Assembly: GCF_001647715.1 (NCBI RefSeq)
Contig: NZ_CP015600.1
Location: 1,674,001 to 1,738,000 of the forward strand
Direction: 5' to 3'
Length of the DNA stretch: 64,000 nucleotides
From: Pseudomonas antarctica
GTDB lineage: Bacteria > Pseudomonadota > Gammaproteobacteria > Pseudomonadales > Pseudomonadaceae
The position numbers and the translations under genes were made by a program. Positions 34,418 through 46,231 of the stretch are shown here, piece after piece. Each line of letters starts with the position of its first letter. The first letter of the stretch is position 1. Below the pieces are notes generated by a model. The model had not been told where the DNA came from, made no database searches, and worked only from the letters and a program-made list of their open reading frames with translations.

Positions 34418-34942
34418 TCATTGGCGACGGAAGAACAACGTGATCTGGCCCCATTCGACGCCGAATTTGGTCATGCTGGAACGGTTGATCAAAGTGTCCT
34501 CGTCCATCAAGTACATCCAGTCATCCAAGCTGACTTCGTACACCGAACCGTCCACCGGCAGGTTGAGCCGGTAGCGCCAACGCAGTGCGTTACCCGCCAC
34601 TTCGCCGATCGCCTCGCCGACCACATCACCTGCGCGCCCGCGCCAGCGGCCAGGGCCATCGGGTGTCAACGTCCACACTCGCTGCTGGCGCGTGCCATCG
34701 CTGTACAGGAACCGTTCGTCAAGAATTAGAGCGTTGCCCTCGCGCCGGCTGGTGATATTCACTTCAAAGCGCTTGGCCACTTCCCCCGAACGCTTCTGGA
34801 AAATCCCCCAGGCCTTGACGGGTTTGCTGAAGAAGCGTTGCAGGTCCAACTGCGGCTGCTGGTCGGCGTAGTGGTCGACCCCTACGCTGCCGCAACTGGT
34901 TAGACTCAACACCAGTAACAATGAAACCAGTAGACGTGTCAT
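34418..34942 (-). CDS. DUF3833-domain lipoprotein
   Basis: 174 residues. The N-terminus MTRLLVSLLLVLSLTSC is a lipoprotein signal with lipobox LTSC. The domain body ('DLQRFFSKPVKAWGIFQKRSGEV', 'WRYRLNLPVDGSVYEVSLDDWMYLMDEDTLINRSSMTKFGV', split) matches DUF3833. It is likely anchored in the outer membrane. It starts a two-gene unit with the DUF6482-like gene. Confidence 0.8.
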   Translation of the reverse strand: MTRLLVSLLLVLSLTSCGSVGVDHYADQQPQLDLQRFFSKPVKAWGIFQKRSGEVAKRFEVNITSRREGNALILDERFLYSDGTRQQRVWTLTPDGPGRWRGRAGDVVGEAIGEVAGNALRWRYRLNLPVDGSVYEVSLDDWMYLMDEDTLINRSSMTKFGVEWGQITLFFRRQ

Positions 34943-35061
34943 TGCCCGGCTCCGGGATCGTACGTGGCGAAGTGCCAACGCTCAGACTTGATACTTGTAC
35001 AAAAATATTGATTTGTACAGGTTTGACCGGACGAATGACCGATACCTCAAATCGCGCTCAT

Positions 35062-35092
35062 AAAAAAACCGGTCACCAGGGACCGGTTTTTT
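35062..35092. terminator. Bidirectional terminator, downstream of tRNA-Gly
   Basis: A 7-bp stem (ACCGGTC/GACCGGT) has A-rich and T6 flanks. It would end the minus-strand tRNA transcript; any rightward transcript ending here is also served. Confidence 0.85.
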
Positions 35093-35138
35093 ACGCATCC
35101 CTCGTCAGAACTATCCTGACGTGAGTGCACTATTTGAG

Positions 35139-35212
35139 TGGAGCGGGTAGAGGGAATCGAACCCTCAACTAAAGCTTGGGAAGCTTTCGTTTTGCCACTA
35201 AACTATACCCGC
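35139..35212 (-). tRNA. tRNA-Gly (CCC)
   Basis: 74 bases including the encoded CCA. The acceptor stem is GCGGGTA / TACCCGC. The D-loop contains AGTGG, the anticodon loop is TTCCCAA with anticodon CCC, and the T-loop is GGTTCGATTCC. All four arms pair well. Confidence 0.95.
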
Positions 35213-35331
35213 TCAGAGCGGCTGACTTTGTACCAGATGTTCGCCGGGATTTGAAGTTTTTCTTCGAAAAATGTGTGGGTTGCGTTCATCCAGCCAGTCG
35301 ACGAACGGACCTCATGCTCGCGCAAGCTTGC

Positions 35332-35418
35332 GTGGGAGCGGGCTTGCCTGCGATGGCGTCACCTGAGTGCAACCGATACACCGAGGCGCTTGCATCGCGG
35401 GCAAGCCCGGCTCCCACA
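35332..35418. repeat. REPIN
   Basis: Inverted arms GTGGGAGCGGGCTTGCCTG and GCAAGCCCGGCTCCCACA, between tRNA-Gly and phaG. Confidence 0.88.
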
Positions 35419-35426
35419 TAAGCGGT

Positions 35427-36311
35427 TCAGATCGCAAAGGCATGCTGCGTCTGCCCTGGGTGATAGCGCAATCGGCTAACCTGCCGCTCCGGTTTCAAAA
35501 AGCCCACCACGGCCTCTCGGCTATCCCGGCATGCCGCTTTGTGTTCCATGTCCAGAAAATGCCCGGTCGCCTGGATGGTGCTGAAGCTGCTGTTGGCCAC
35601 ATGCTGGCCAAACAACTTGGCGTCGTGGGCGCTGGTGTATTCGTCCCATTCGCCATTCAAAAACAGCACTGGAATGTCGATCTGCCGGGCCGCCTTGAGG
35701 TAGCACAGCCGATCGCTGTTGAGTACGTGGCTGATGTGGAAGTGCATCTGCCCATATTCGTGCTCGGCCAGGCTACTGACGTGTTTGTAGTTGAAGCGTT
35801 TGAACAGCGACGGCAGGTGTTTGCCGATGGTGCTGTTGACCAGGTGGCCGACGCGGTCGCGGTCGAGGTTGCCGAGGTAGTCGACGCCACGTTCAAGGTA
35901 GTCGCGCATGGGCGCGTTGATCACTGGTGAGAACGAGCTGATCACCGCCTTTTCCACGCGCCGCGGCCGGTGGGCGAGGGCAACCAGGGTGGCCGCGCCG
36001 CCCCAGGAAAACGACAGCACGTGTTCAGCGGCGAAGTGGTCGATGAGTTCCAGCAGCAGCTGGCCTTCGATTTCCTTCGTCAGCATCTTCTCATGGCGAT
36101 TATGGATTTTGGAGCGGCCGGCGTAGGGCTGGTCGTACAAAACCACGTTGAATTGCGGGTACAGGCTTTTCACGGTTTGGGCGAAGGACGCCGTGGTGGC
36201 CATGGAGCCGTTGACCAGGATAATGGTCTTGGCAGCTGCGTCCGCGCGATAGAACTCCGTGTAAACCCGATACTGACCCTGTATATCCAGCACAGCGATT
36301 TCTGGCCTCAT
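35427..36311 (-). CDS. phaG: (R)-3-hydroxydecanoyl-ACP:CoA transacylase/thioesterase PhaG
   Basis: 294 residues against 295 in P. putida PhaG, with near-identical landmarks: MRPEIAVLDIQGQYRVY, 'ILVNGSMATTASFAQTVKSL' and the C-terminus QHAFAI. The alpha/beta-hydrolase elbow 'FSWGGA' and 'ATGHFLDME' provide the Ser and His. PhaG links fatty-acid synthesis to medium-chain PHA by releasing or transferring 3-hydroxyacyl chains. RhlA (rhamnolipid precursor synthesis) is a paralogue, but the N-terminus and C-terminus fit PhaG better. ATG 36311 follows GGAG. It is a single gene, away from the pha cluster, as is usual. Confidence 0.93.
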   Translation of the reverse strand: MRPEIAVLDIQGQYRVYTEFYRADAAAKTIILVNGSMATTASFAQTVKSLYPQFNVVLYDQPYAGRSKIHNRHEKMLTKEIEGQLLLELIDHFAAEHVLSFSWGGAATLVALAHRPRRVEKAVISSFSPVINAPMRDYLERGVDYLGNLDRDRVGHLVNSTIGKHLPSLFKRFNYKHVSSLAEHEYGQMHFHISHVLNSDRLCYLKAARQIDIPVLFLNGEWDEYTSAHDAKLFGQHVANSSFSTIQATGHFLDMEHKAACRDSREAVVGFLKPERQVSRLRYHPGQTQHAFAI

Positions 36312-36615
36312 GTCGTAAGACTCCTGGCAAGCGGGTAGTGCGCGCAGATCACTCTGCACGAGCTTTGTGACAGGTAGGCATACGCCTGGAAGAGGAGGGC
36401 CCATGTCGGTCCGATGGCGGCTGGCCGAGAGGTGTTGTTATGGCGGGCTGTTTGCCTGGGAAGCCCGTAGATCAAGCGCGGGCGGGGCAAGGTGTTTCTT
36501 GGAGGTTATAGGCGACTCGCCAGTCATAATTTGGCTGACGTCTTGATTCAAGCAGCACAGCCGCCACCTCGCAAGGCAATAGGCTGGTTTTTTGCCATCA
36601 CCGGCCGAACGGTCG
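36312..36615. other. Intergenic region upstream of phaG
   Basis: 304 bases between phaG and rsuA (both minus strand). No gene, tRNA or repeat is recognisable. It should contain the phaG promoter, but no clear -35/-10 or AlgU-type (GAACTT) site was found on the minus strand. Confidence 0.4.
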
Positions 36616-37308
36616 TCAGACTTGGGCGATTTCGTCGTCACTCAGCGCCCGATATTCACCCGCTGCAAGGGATGCATCCAGCTCCAAAGGCCCCATTCGC
36701 TCACGGTGCAAGCCGATCACCTTGTTATCAAAATGCCCGAACATACGCTTCACCTGATGATAGCGGCCTTCGATGATGCTCAGCCGCGCTGTCCTTGGCC
36801 CTAGCAGTTCCAGCTCGGCGGGTTGGGTGGTGAGGTCTTCAAACGCGAAATACAGACCCGCAGCAAACGTCACCGCGTACTCCGGGCCGATGGCCTGCTC
36901 GGTTTGTACGAGGTAAACCTTGGGCAATTTGGTCTGCGGCTGGGTCAGGCGCCGTGACCACTGGCCGTCGTTGGTGATCAGCATCAGCCCGGTGGTGTTG
37001 AAATCCAGGCGGCCGGCAATATGCAGTTCGCCCTTGTCGGGTTCATCCAGCAAATCGAGGACCGTGGCGTGTTGCGGGTCCGAGGTGGCGCTGACGCAGC
37101 CTTGAGGTTTGTGCAGCATGAAATAACGTGCCGGTTTGCCGGCCTGCACAACCTCATCGTCAACGCACACGCGGCTGAATTCGCGCACGTCATGGTGCGG
37201 ATCGCTGACGGCCACACCATCGACCGTCACCCGTCGCTCAACCAGCAGCAAGCGCACTTGCTGGCGATTGAAACGCGGCAAATTGCTGAGGAAACGATCA
37301 ACGCGCAT
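36616..37308 (-). CDS. rsuA: 16S rRNA pseudouridine(516) synthase
   Basis: 230 residues, as for E. coli RsuA (231). There is an N-terminal S4 domain ('MRVDRFLSNLPRFNRQQVRLLL', split). The catalytic domain has 'RYFMLHKPQGCVSAT', 'AGRLDFNTTGLMLITNDG' (catalytic Asp) and 'EGRYHQVKRMFGHF'. It converts U516 of 16S rRNA to pseudouridine. The start shares a base with the upstream stop (TAATG). Confidence 0.92.
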   Translation of the reverse strand: MRVDRFLSNLPRFNRQQVRLLLVERRVTVDGVAVSDPHHDVREFSRVCVDDEVVQAGKPARYFMLHKPQGCVSATSDPQHATVLDLLDEPDKGELHIAGRLDFNTTGLMLITNDGQWSRRLTQPQTKLPKVYLVQTEQAIGPEYAVTFAAGLYFAFEDLTTQPAELELLGPRTARLSIIEGRYHQVKRMFGHFDNKVIGLHRERMGPLELDASLAAGEYRALSDDEIAQV

Positions 37309-37520
37309 TACGCTGAACCCGCCTCACGCAGTTGCGCCTCCACCTGCGCGCAACGCGGGCACAGGCAAGCGGTGTTGCGCAGTTCATCGGGCAGGGCTTC
37401 GAGTACCGCCGGGTCAATGGCGACGCTGTAGCACCAGCAGGCCTGGTCGGCGGTGCGCGGGTCGGCCAGGGCGCAGTCGTTGCGGGCACCACAGGCGGGG
37501 CAGAGGTTTGGCGTGGTCAT
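37308..37520 (-). CDS. Cysteine-rich CWC-family protein
   Basis: 70 residues with CPxCGxxNxC near the N-terminus ('LCPACGARNDCALA'), 'CWCYS' in the middle and 'CLCPRCAQ' at the end. This is the cysteine-rich CWC pattern and likely binds zinc. It is coupled to rsuA by a one-base overlap, so a role in RNA or ribosome modification is conceivable but unproven. Confidence 0.82.
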   Translation of the reverse strand: MTTPNLCPACGARNDCALADPRTADQACWCYSVAIDPAVLEALPDELRNTACLCPRCAQVEAQLREAGSA

Positions 37521-37583
37521 CGGTCGGTTCAGGCTGTATCGGGCAGGGCTATGCAGTTCCCCGCACGATACAGCGCCGCCGCG

Positions 37584-39356
37584 CTATTGCAAGCTGTGCA
37601 GGTAGCCACGCCAGCCGCCGAAGTGGCTGATATCCAGGGCACCCGTCAAACCGTAGGGCTCGCAGATGAACCCACTTTCCCGGCGCCCGTCCGCCAGTTG
37701 CACCTTGCCGATGCCCAAGGGCGCAGGGATGCCGGTCAGGAAAGACCCGAGTTCGCCGCTCGGCAGCTCCCACACTTCCACCTCGATGGCCACGCCGCCC
37801 TCGCTCACCCGCAGCATGCCGGGGCGATAAGGTGGCCCGCCGGCCAGGGCGAACAATTGATAGTCCGCTGAGCTGTGGGTGCGCTCCAGCAAGCGGGCGC
37901 CCCGGCGTAATAATTGCGGGTTAAGCGCCAGCCCTTGCAGGTGCGCGCCGCACACCACCAGCCGCGTGACGTCGTGGCTGGCGCTGCTTGCCGGTGCGTC
38001 CAGCGACGCATCCTGCTGGCGTTGCAACGCATCGGCTACACCCAGCAGGTATTGATCGGTAAACGCCCGACCAAACAGCGTCACGCCCCAGGGCAAACCG
38101 TTTTCCATCAAGCCGCTGGGCACGGCGACGGCCGCGTAGTCGAGCAAGTTCATGAAGTTGGTGTAGTAGCCCAGTTCGGCATTGCGCAGCACCGGTTCGG
38201 CACGCAGTTCTTCCAGCGTGACCGGGCGACCGATGGTCGGCGTCAGCACGCAATCGAGTGCTTTCAGCAAGAGGTCACATTGCGCTTTCAAGCTTTGCAG
38301 ACGGTACTGAGCGCGGAAGGTGTCGACGCCGCTCACCGCTGGCGCCTTGGCCAACACGGCACGAATCACCGGCAACACCGCTTCTGGATCACGCGCCATC
38401 AATTCACCCGCGACGCTGTAGCGCTCGGCCACCCACGGCCCTTCGTAGAGCAGGCGTGCGGCTTCGAGGAAGGGCGACAGGTCCAGCGTGACGGGCTTGC
38501 CGCCGAGGGCAATCAAGCGCGCAATGGCCTGCTGGAACAGCTGTGGGCCTTGCTCGCAGCCGAAGAATTCCAGGTCCTGCTCGCGGGGTACGCCAAAGCG
38601 AAACGGCTTCGGCGTTCCGAACGCCGAGGCATCATTCCAGGCCGGGTTCTGGCGGCTGTAGGCGTCCAGCGGGTCCAGCCTGGCGGTCAACGCCAGCAAC
38701 TGGCTGGCTTCGCGCGCGGTGCGGGTAAAGGTGGTGACGCAATCCAGCGTACGGCACGCCGGTACCACGCCCGCCGTGGAAATCAGCCCTTTACTCGCCT
38801 TGAGCCCCACCAGGTTATTCAGCGCCGCAGGCACCCGCCCGGAACCGGCGGTGTCGGTGCCCAGGGCAAAACTCGCCACGCCCAGGGCGACGGCCAGCGA
38901 CGACCCCGCGCTGGAGCCGCCCGATGGATACTCCGGCAACACACTGTTGGGGCAGGCGCCATAGGGCGAGCGGGTGCCATTGAGCCCGGTGGCGAATTGA
39001 TCCAGGTTGGTCTTGCCCAGCGGCACCGCGCCCAGGGCGATCAGTTGCTCGACAATCGTCGCGCTGCGCGTCGGCACATAGGCAAAGGCCGGGCACGCCG
39101 CTGTGGTGGGAATGCCCGCCAGGTCGATGTTGTCCTTGATCGCAAACGGCACGCCGAACAGCGGCAGTTCGGACGGTTCGCGAGCGTCCAGTGCCGCCAG
39201 GTACGGCTCCAGTTCCGCCACGCTGAGCAGGTGGATAAACAGGTGATAGTCGGGGTTCAACTGCGCAGCTTTTTCGCGCAATTGCAGCACCAGATCGCGG
39301 GGTGTGGTGTCGCCGCTGAGGTAGGCATTGCGCAGGTTGTCCAGTTGCAGATTCAT
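37584..39356 (-). CDS. atzF: Allophanate hydrolase
   Basis: 590 residues. The amidase-signature domain has the Ser-cisSer-Lys triad ('GVPFAIKDNIDLAG', 'SGGSSAGSSLAVA' and 'LGTDTAGSGRVPA'). The C-terminal domain (about residues 460-590, 'LVVCGAHLQGLALNPQL', 'YEPYGLTGALDISHFGGW'-like end) is specific to AtzF/DUR1-type enzymes. It hydrolyses allophanate to ammonia and CO2. ATG 39356 is chosen; a GTG at 39392 overlapping the carboxylase stop is also possible. It is the last gene of the guanidine operon, completing nitrogen release. Confidence 0.92.
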   Translation of the reverse strand: MNLQLDNLRNAYLSGDTTPRDLVLQLREKAAQLNPDYHLFIHLLSVAELEPYLAALDAREPSELPLFGVPFAIKDNIDLAGIPTTAACPAFAYVPTRSATIVEQLIALGAVPLGKTNLDQFATGLNGTRSPYGACPNSVLPEYPSGGSSAGSSLAVALGVASFALGTDTAGSGRVPAALNNLVGLKASKGLISTAGVVPACRTLDCVTTFTRTAREASQLLALTARLDPLDAYSRQNPAWNDASAFGTPKPFRFGVPREQDLEFFGCEQGPQLFQQAIARLIALGGKPVTLDLSPFLEAARLLYEGPWVAERYSVAGELMARDPEAVLPVIRAVLAKAPAVSGVDTFRAQYRLQSLKAQCDLLLKALDCVLTPTIGRPVTLEELRAEPVLRNAELGYYTNFMNLLDYAAVAVPSGLMENGLPWGVTLFGRAFTDQYLLGVADALQRQQDASLDAPASSASHDVTRLVVCGAHLQGLALNPQLLRRGARLLERTHSSADYQLFALAGGPPYRPGMLRVSEGGVAIEVEVWELPSGELGSFLTGIPAPLGIGKVQLADGRRESGFICEPYGLTGALDISHFGGWRGYLHSLQ

Positions 39357-39384
39357 GGCTTGTCCGCCTGTCGAAAAAGAAAAG

Positions 39385-43023
<3,639 letters not shown>

Positions 43024-43111
43024 GGCAAAACCCTGCGGGCCGTCCCGCCAATTGGGGTACGCGCCAGGGTCGTCCATGGCGCAAATCTCGGGTGGTGAAA
43101 GCGGTCAACTG

Positions 43112-43199
43112 TGGGAGCGGGCTTGCCCGCGATGGTGGTGTGTCTCTCCCCTTATTTATTGGATGATTCACCGCCATCGCAGGCAAGCCAGCTCCCACA
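43112..43199. repeat. REPIN inside the guanidine operon
   Basis: Inverted arms TGTGGGAGCGGGCTTGCCCG and CAGGCAAGCCAGCTCCCACA, in the 258-base gap between the UAAP2-type gene and the carboxylase gene. It could form a strong hairpin in the polycistronic mRNA. Confidence 0.9.
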
Positions 43200-43207
43200 G
43201 GGAACCT

Positions 43208-43291
43208 TCAGCGTTTTTGCAGGCACTGCCCGGCGCGGGATTGGCACAGCGTGAACAACCATTTACGCAGGCGCTTGAGTTTCAGTTCCAT
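43208..43291 (-). CDS. Possible 27-residue basic ORF
   Basis: A 27-codon frame starts inside the end of the UAAP2-type gene (ATG overlaps the last codons) and encodes a basic peptide with two Cys (MELKLKRLRKWLFTL...). Coupling by overlap is suggestive, but there is no homology to call on. It may be chance. Confidence 0.2.
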   Translation of the reverse strand: MELKLKRLRKWLFTLCQSRAGQCLQKR

Positions 43292-43911
43292 ACCAGTAAC
43301 TCCGCAGGGGTCGGGTTGTAGGCGTTGCACGGATTGTTCAGTTGCGGGCAGTTGGAAATAAGCACGATCACATCCATTTCCGCGCGCAGGTCGACGTACT
43401 TGCCGGGGGCGGAAATACCGTCTTCAAAGGTCAACCCGCCGTCGGCCGTGACCGGCACATTCATGAAGAAATTGATGTTCGGCCCGATGTCGCTTTTACC
43501 CAGCCGACCGTCGTGGGCGCAGGCGCGCAGGTAGTTATCGCGGCAGCTGTGCATGTAGCGTTTTTCCAGGGCATAGCGCACGGTGTTGCTCTCTTGGGCA
43601 CAGGCGCCACCGAGGGTGTCGTGGCGCCCGCAGGTGTCGTCGACGAGGGTCAGCATCGGCTGGCCAAGGTTGGAATACAGCACGCTGCCGGTGCCCAGGT
43701 ACACGCTGTTTTGCCGACGTAACGTGCGCTGCACGTCGTAGCGCTCGCGCGGGTTTTTAAGGCTGTAGAACAACGTGTCGACAGCCTGGTTGCCTTCAAG
43801 GTCGAGGATGCGCAAGGTCTGGCCGGCCTTGACCTCCATCAGCCAGGGCTCGCCGGCGGGAATAGTGGCGCGGTACACGGCCGCGTCCGGGTGTTTCAGT
43901 GCGATAGACAT
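43282..43911 (-). CDS. Urea amidolyase-associated protein 2-type; carboxyguanidine deiminase subunit
   Basis: 209 residues of the DUF1989 fold. Landmarks: 'TIPAGEPWLMEVKAGQTLRI', 'DLEGNQAVDTLFYS', 'DTCGRHDTLGGACAQESN', 'PNINFFMNVPV' and a C-terminal 'NCPQLNNPCNAYNPTP'. Proteins of this type (UAAP2) with UAAP1 form the heteromeric carboxyguanidine deiminase (CgdAB), which converts carboxyguanidine to allophanate and ammonia. Which subunit is CgdA or CgdB is not assigned here. GGAG precedes the start, nine bases after the UAAP1-type stop. Confidence 0.88.
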   Translation of the reverse strand: MSIALKHPDAAVYRATIPAGEPWLMEVKAGQTLRILDLEGNQAVDTLFYSLKNPRERYDVQRTLRRQNSVYLGTGSVLYSNLGQPMLTLVDDTCGRHDTLGGACAQESNTVRYALEKRYMHSCRDNYLRACAHDGRLGKSDIGPNINFFMNVPVTADGGLTFEDGISAPGKYVDLRAEMDVIVLISNCPQLNNPCNAYNPTPAELLVWN

Positions 43912-43920
43912 GGCAGCTCC

Positions 43921-44646
43921 TCAGGCGAACAGGCGGTCGGTGTTGATAAAGCCGCGCTCGTTTTCCGGGCGCGAGGTGCGGCAGTGTTCGGCGACACTGG
44001 GGTCGGCGTTCATCCAGCTGAGTTTCAGCGGCTGTGGGGCGTAGTTCGGGTTGGGGTCCATCGGGTGTTGCAAGGCGGTCAGCACCACCAGCGTGTCCAT
44101 CGGCGCGTAGAGCTCGATGTAGTCGCCAGCCTTGGAATTGCCCGGCACGAAGTGCAAGCCACCGTCGCTCTCTACGCTGACGCGGCTGAACAGGTTGAGG
44201 GTCATCAGCAGGTCGGACAGCCCCAGCCCCCACTTGCCCAATTCCACCAGCAGGTTATCGGTGCCGTTGCGAAAGAAGCCGTTGCGCAGCTCCTGATAGC
44301 GGCCCTGGCCGTATTTCTCGGCCACTTCGGACGCACACAACACACCGCCGATGCTGTCACTCCAGCCGCAGGTGTCGGCGGTAATGGCGGCCAGCACGCG
44401 GCCCATGTCCGAGTACAGGCAGTGGCCGCTGGTGAGCTTGGCGGTGTGTTGGCACTTGAGGCTGTCGGGCAGGTTCAGGCGCTCAGTTTTTTCGTTGGCG
44501 TTGAGCAGGGTCAGGCTGACGTTGGCACCGCCACGAATGTCGGTGAGGCGCAGCAGTTGGCCGCGCTTGAGCACGAAGGAGCGGTGGCCGCCGCCGGGCA
44601 GCATCTCTTCCGCGAACGGGGGGAACAGTTGAGTGGAATCGGTCAT
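43921..44646 (-). CDS. Urea amidolyase-associated protein 1-type; carboxyguanidine deiminase subunit
   Basis: 241 residues, DUF1989 fold: 'EEMLPGGGHRSFVLKRGQLL', 'DIRGGANVSLTLLNANEKTE', 'ITADTCGWSDSIGGVLCA', 'LTLNLFSRVSVESDGGL' and 'LTALQHPMDPNPNYAPQPL' (split where long). The UAAP1 type pairs with UAAP2 in carboxyguanidine deiminase. ATGA overlap with the ABC ATPase gene couples translation. Confidence 0.88.
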   Translation of the reverse strand: MTDSTQLFPPFAEEMLPGGGHRSFVLKRGQLLRLTDIRGGANVSLTLLNANEKTERLNLPDSLKCQHTAKLTSGHCLYSDMGRVLAAITADTCGWSDSIGGVLCASEVAEKYGQGRYQELRNGFFRNGTDNLLVELGKWGLGLSDLLMTLNLFSRVSVESDGGLHFVPGNSKAGDYIELYAPMDTLVVLTALQHPMDPNPNYAPQPLKLSWMNADPSVAEHCRTSRPENERGFINTDRLFA

Positions 44647-45407
44647 TTGGAAGTGGCTCCAAGTTCGGCGGCGAGCGCTTTGCGGCGCTCGCTGTTCAAA
44701 GGGATGTCGTAGGTGATGCGGGCGCCATAGGCGCCGGGGGCGTGGGGGTCGAGGCGAACCTTGTCGAACACCAGCAAGCGCGTGCCGAGGCTGAAGCCTT
44801 CACTCAGGTCGTGGGTGACCATGAACACCGTCAGCCGGGTTTCGCGCCACAGCGCCAGCAGCAACTGGTGCATGTCTTTACGAATGCCCGGGTCGAGGGC
44901 GCCGAAGGGTTCGTCCAGCAGCAATACACGAGGTTTCATGATCAGGGCCTGGGCGATGGCCAGGCGTTGTTGCATGCCGCCGGAGAGCTGCGCCGGGTAT
45001 TTGTCCAGCGCGTGGCCCAGGCCGACCTTGAGCAGCAGTGCCGCAGCCTGTTCCCGTGCGTGGTGTTTGGCGCTGCCGAACAGCCGCCCCAGCAACGGCG
45101 AGCGGGGCAGCTCAAGGCCGAGGGCGACGTTATCCAGCACGGTCAAATGCGGGAACACAGAGTAGCGCTGGAACACCACGCCACGGCTCGCATCCGGCTC
45201 GGCGGCGAGCGCCTGGCCATCCAGCAGAATCTGGCCCTTGCTCGCAGTTTCCTGGCCCAGCAGCAGGCGCAGGAAGGTGGATTTACCGCAGCCCGAGGTG
45301 CCGACCAGCGTGCAGAACTCACCCTCATCGACCTGCAGGTTGAGCCCTTCAAGTACGACCTGGTCGCCATAGCGCTGCCACACATTGTTGACGCTGATAA
45401 AGCTCAT
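44643..45407 (-). CDS. ABC transporter ATP-binding protein (guanidine uptake)
   Basis: 254 residues, NitT/TauT-type ATPase. Walker A 'LVGTSGCGKST', signature 'LSGGMQQRLAIAQAL', Walker B 'RVLLLDEPFGALD' and the switch His in 'VFMVTHDLSEG'. The frame is open well upstream through the permease gene, but ATG 45407 overlaps the permease stop by four bases and starts the domain. It energises the importer with the permease and binding protein; the guanidine substrate is inferred from the operon and riboswitch. Confidence 0.9.
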   Translation of the reverse strand: MSFISVNNVWQRYGDQVVLEGLNLQVDEGEFCTLVGTSGCGKSTFLRLLLGQETASKGQILLDGQALAAEPDASRGVVFQRYSVFPHLTVLDNVALGLELPRSPLLGRLFGSAKHHAREQAAALLLKVGLGHALDKYPAQLSGGMQQRLAIAQALIMKPRVLLLDEPFGALDPGIRKDMHQLLLALWRETRLTVFMVTHDLSEGFSLGTRLLVFDKVRLDPHAPGAYGARITYDIPLNSERRKALAAELGATSK

Positions 45408-46219
45408 GCCCGCGCTCCTTCGTACCAGGGGAACGCACGCCGGGTCAGGGTTTTGAGGCCCCAGTCCATCAGCCAGGCGAGCAGGGTGATCCACACCACG
45501 TAAGGCAAAATCACGTCCATCGCCAGGTAGCGGCGCACCAGGAAAATCCGGTAGCCCAAACCGTCGGTGGAAGCGATGGCTTCGGCGGCGATCAGGAACA
45601 ACCACGCCGAGCCGAGCATCAACCGCAGTGAGATCAGCAGGCGCGGTAGCAATTGCGGGAGCACCACGCGCAGCATCAAAGTCCAGGTGGAGGCGCCGAG
45701 GGTCTGCGCCTTGACCAGCAACTCGACGGGAATTTCCCGGGCGCGCTGTTCCAGATCGCGCGCCAGGGCCGGTGTGATGCCGATGACGATCAGCATCACC
45801 TTGGACAATTCCCCCAACCCGAACACGATGAACAGAATCGGCAGGATCGCCAGCGGCGGCACCATCGACAGCACCGTGAGCAGCGGCGACAACGGCGCGC
45901 CAAACAGCGGCAGCGTTCCGGCGGCGATGCCCAGGCACAGGCCGGCGAGGGCACTGATACCCAGGCCGATGGCCAGGCGGCGCAGGCTCGACGCGCTGTC
46001 TTGCCACAGCACGTATTCACCGGTGCGGGTGTCGGCGCTGAACGCCAGGCGCTTTATGGCGTCGCCCATTTGTACGGCGCTGGGCAGCAGCTTGTCGTTG
46101 GGGTTGTCCGCCAGGCGCTCGGCCGAGCCCAAAAAGTAGGCGAACAGCAGCAGGGCGAACGGCAGCATCACCAACAACAGGCGGCTGGAGCGTTCCGGGT
46201 GACGGTTGATCAGGCGCAT
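45404..46219 (-). CDS. ABC transporter permease (guanidine uptake)
   Basis: 271 residues with about six helices. 'LRRLAIGLGISALAGLCLGIAAG' (split) and the EAA-loop region 'EIPVELLVKAQTLGASTWTLMLRVVLPQLLPRLL' (split) place it in the NitT/TauT (SsuC) permease group. GAGG precedes ATG 46219. Second gene of the operon, 12 bases after the binding-protein gene. Confidence 0.9.
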   Translation of the reverse strand: MRLINRHPERSSRLLLVMLPFALLLFAYFLGSAERLADNPNDKLLPSAVQMGDAIKRLAFSADTRTGEYVLWQDSASSLRRLAIGLGISALAGLCLGIAAGTLPLFGAPLSPLLTVLSMVPPLAILPILFIVFGLGELSKVMLIVIGITPALARDLEQRAREIPVELLVKAQTLGASTWTLMLRVVLPQLLPRLLISLRLMLGSAWLFLIAAEAIASTDGLGYRIFLVRRYLAMDVILPYVVWITLLAWLMDWGLKTLTRRAFPWYEGARA

Positions 46220-46231
46220 GGCCGGGTCCTC

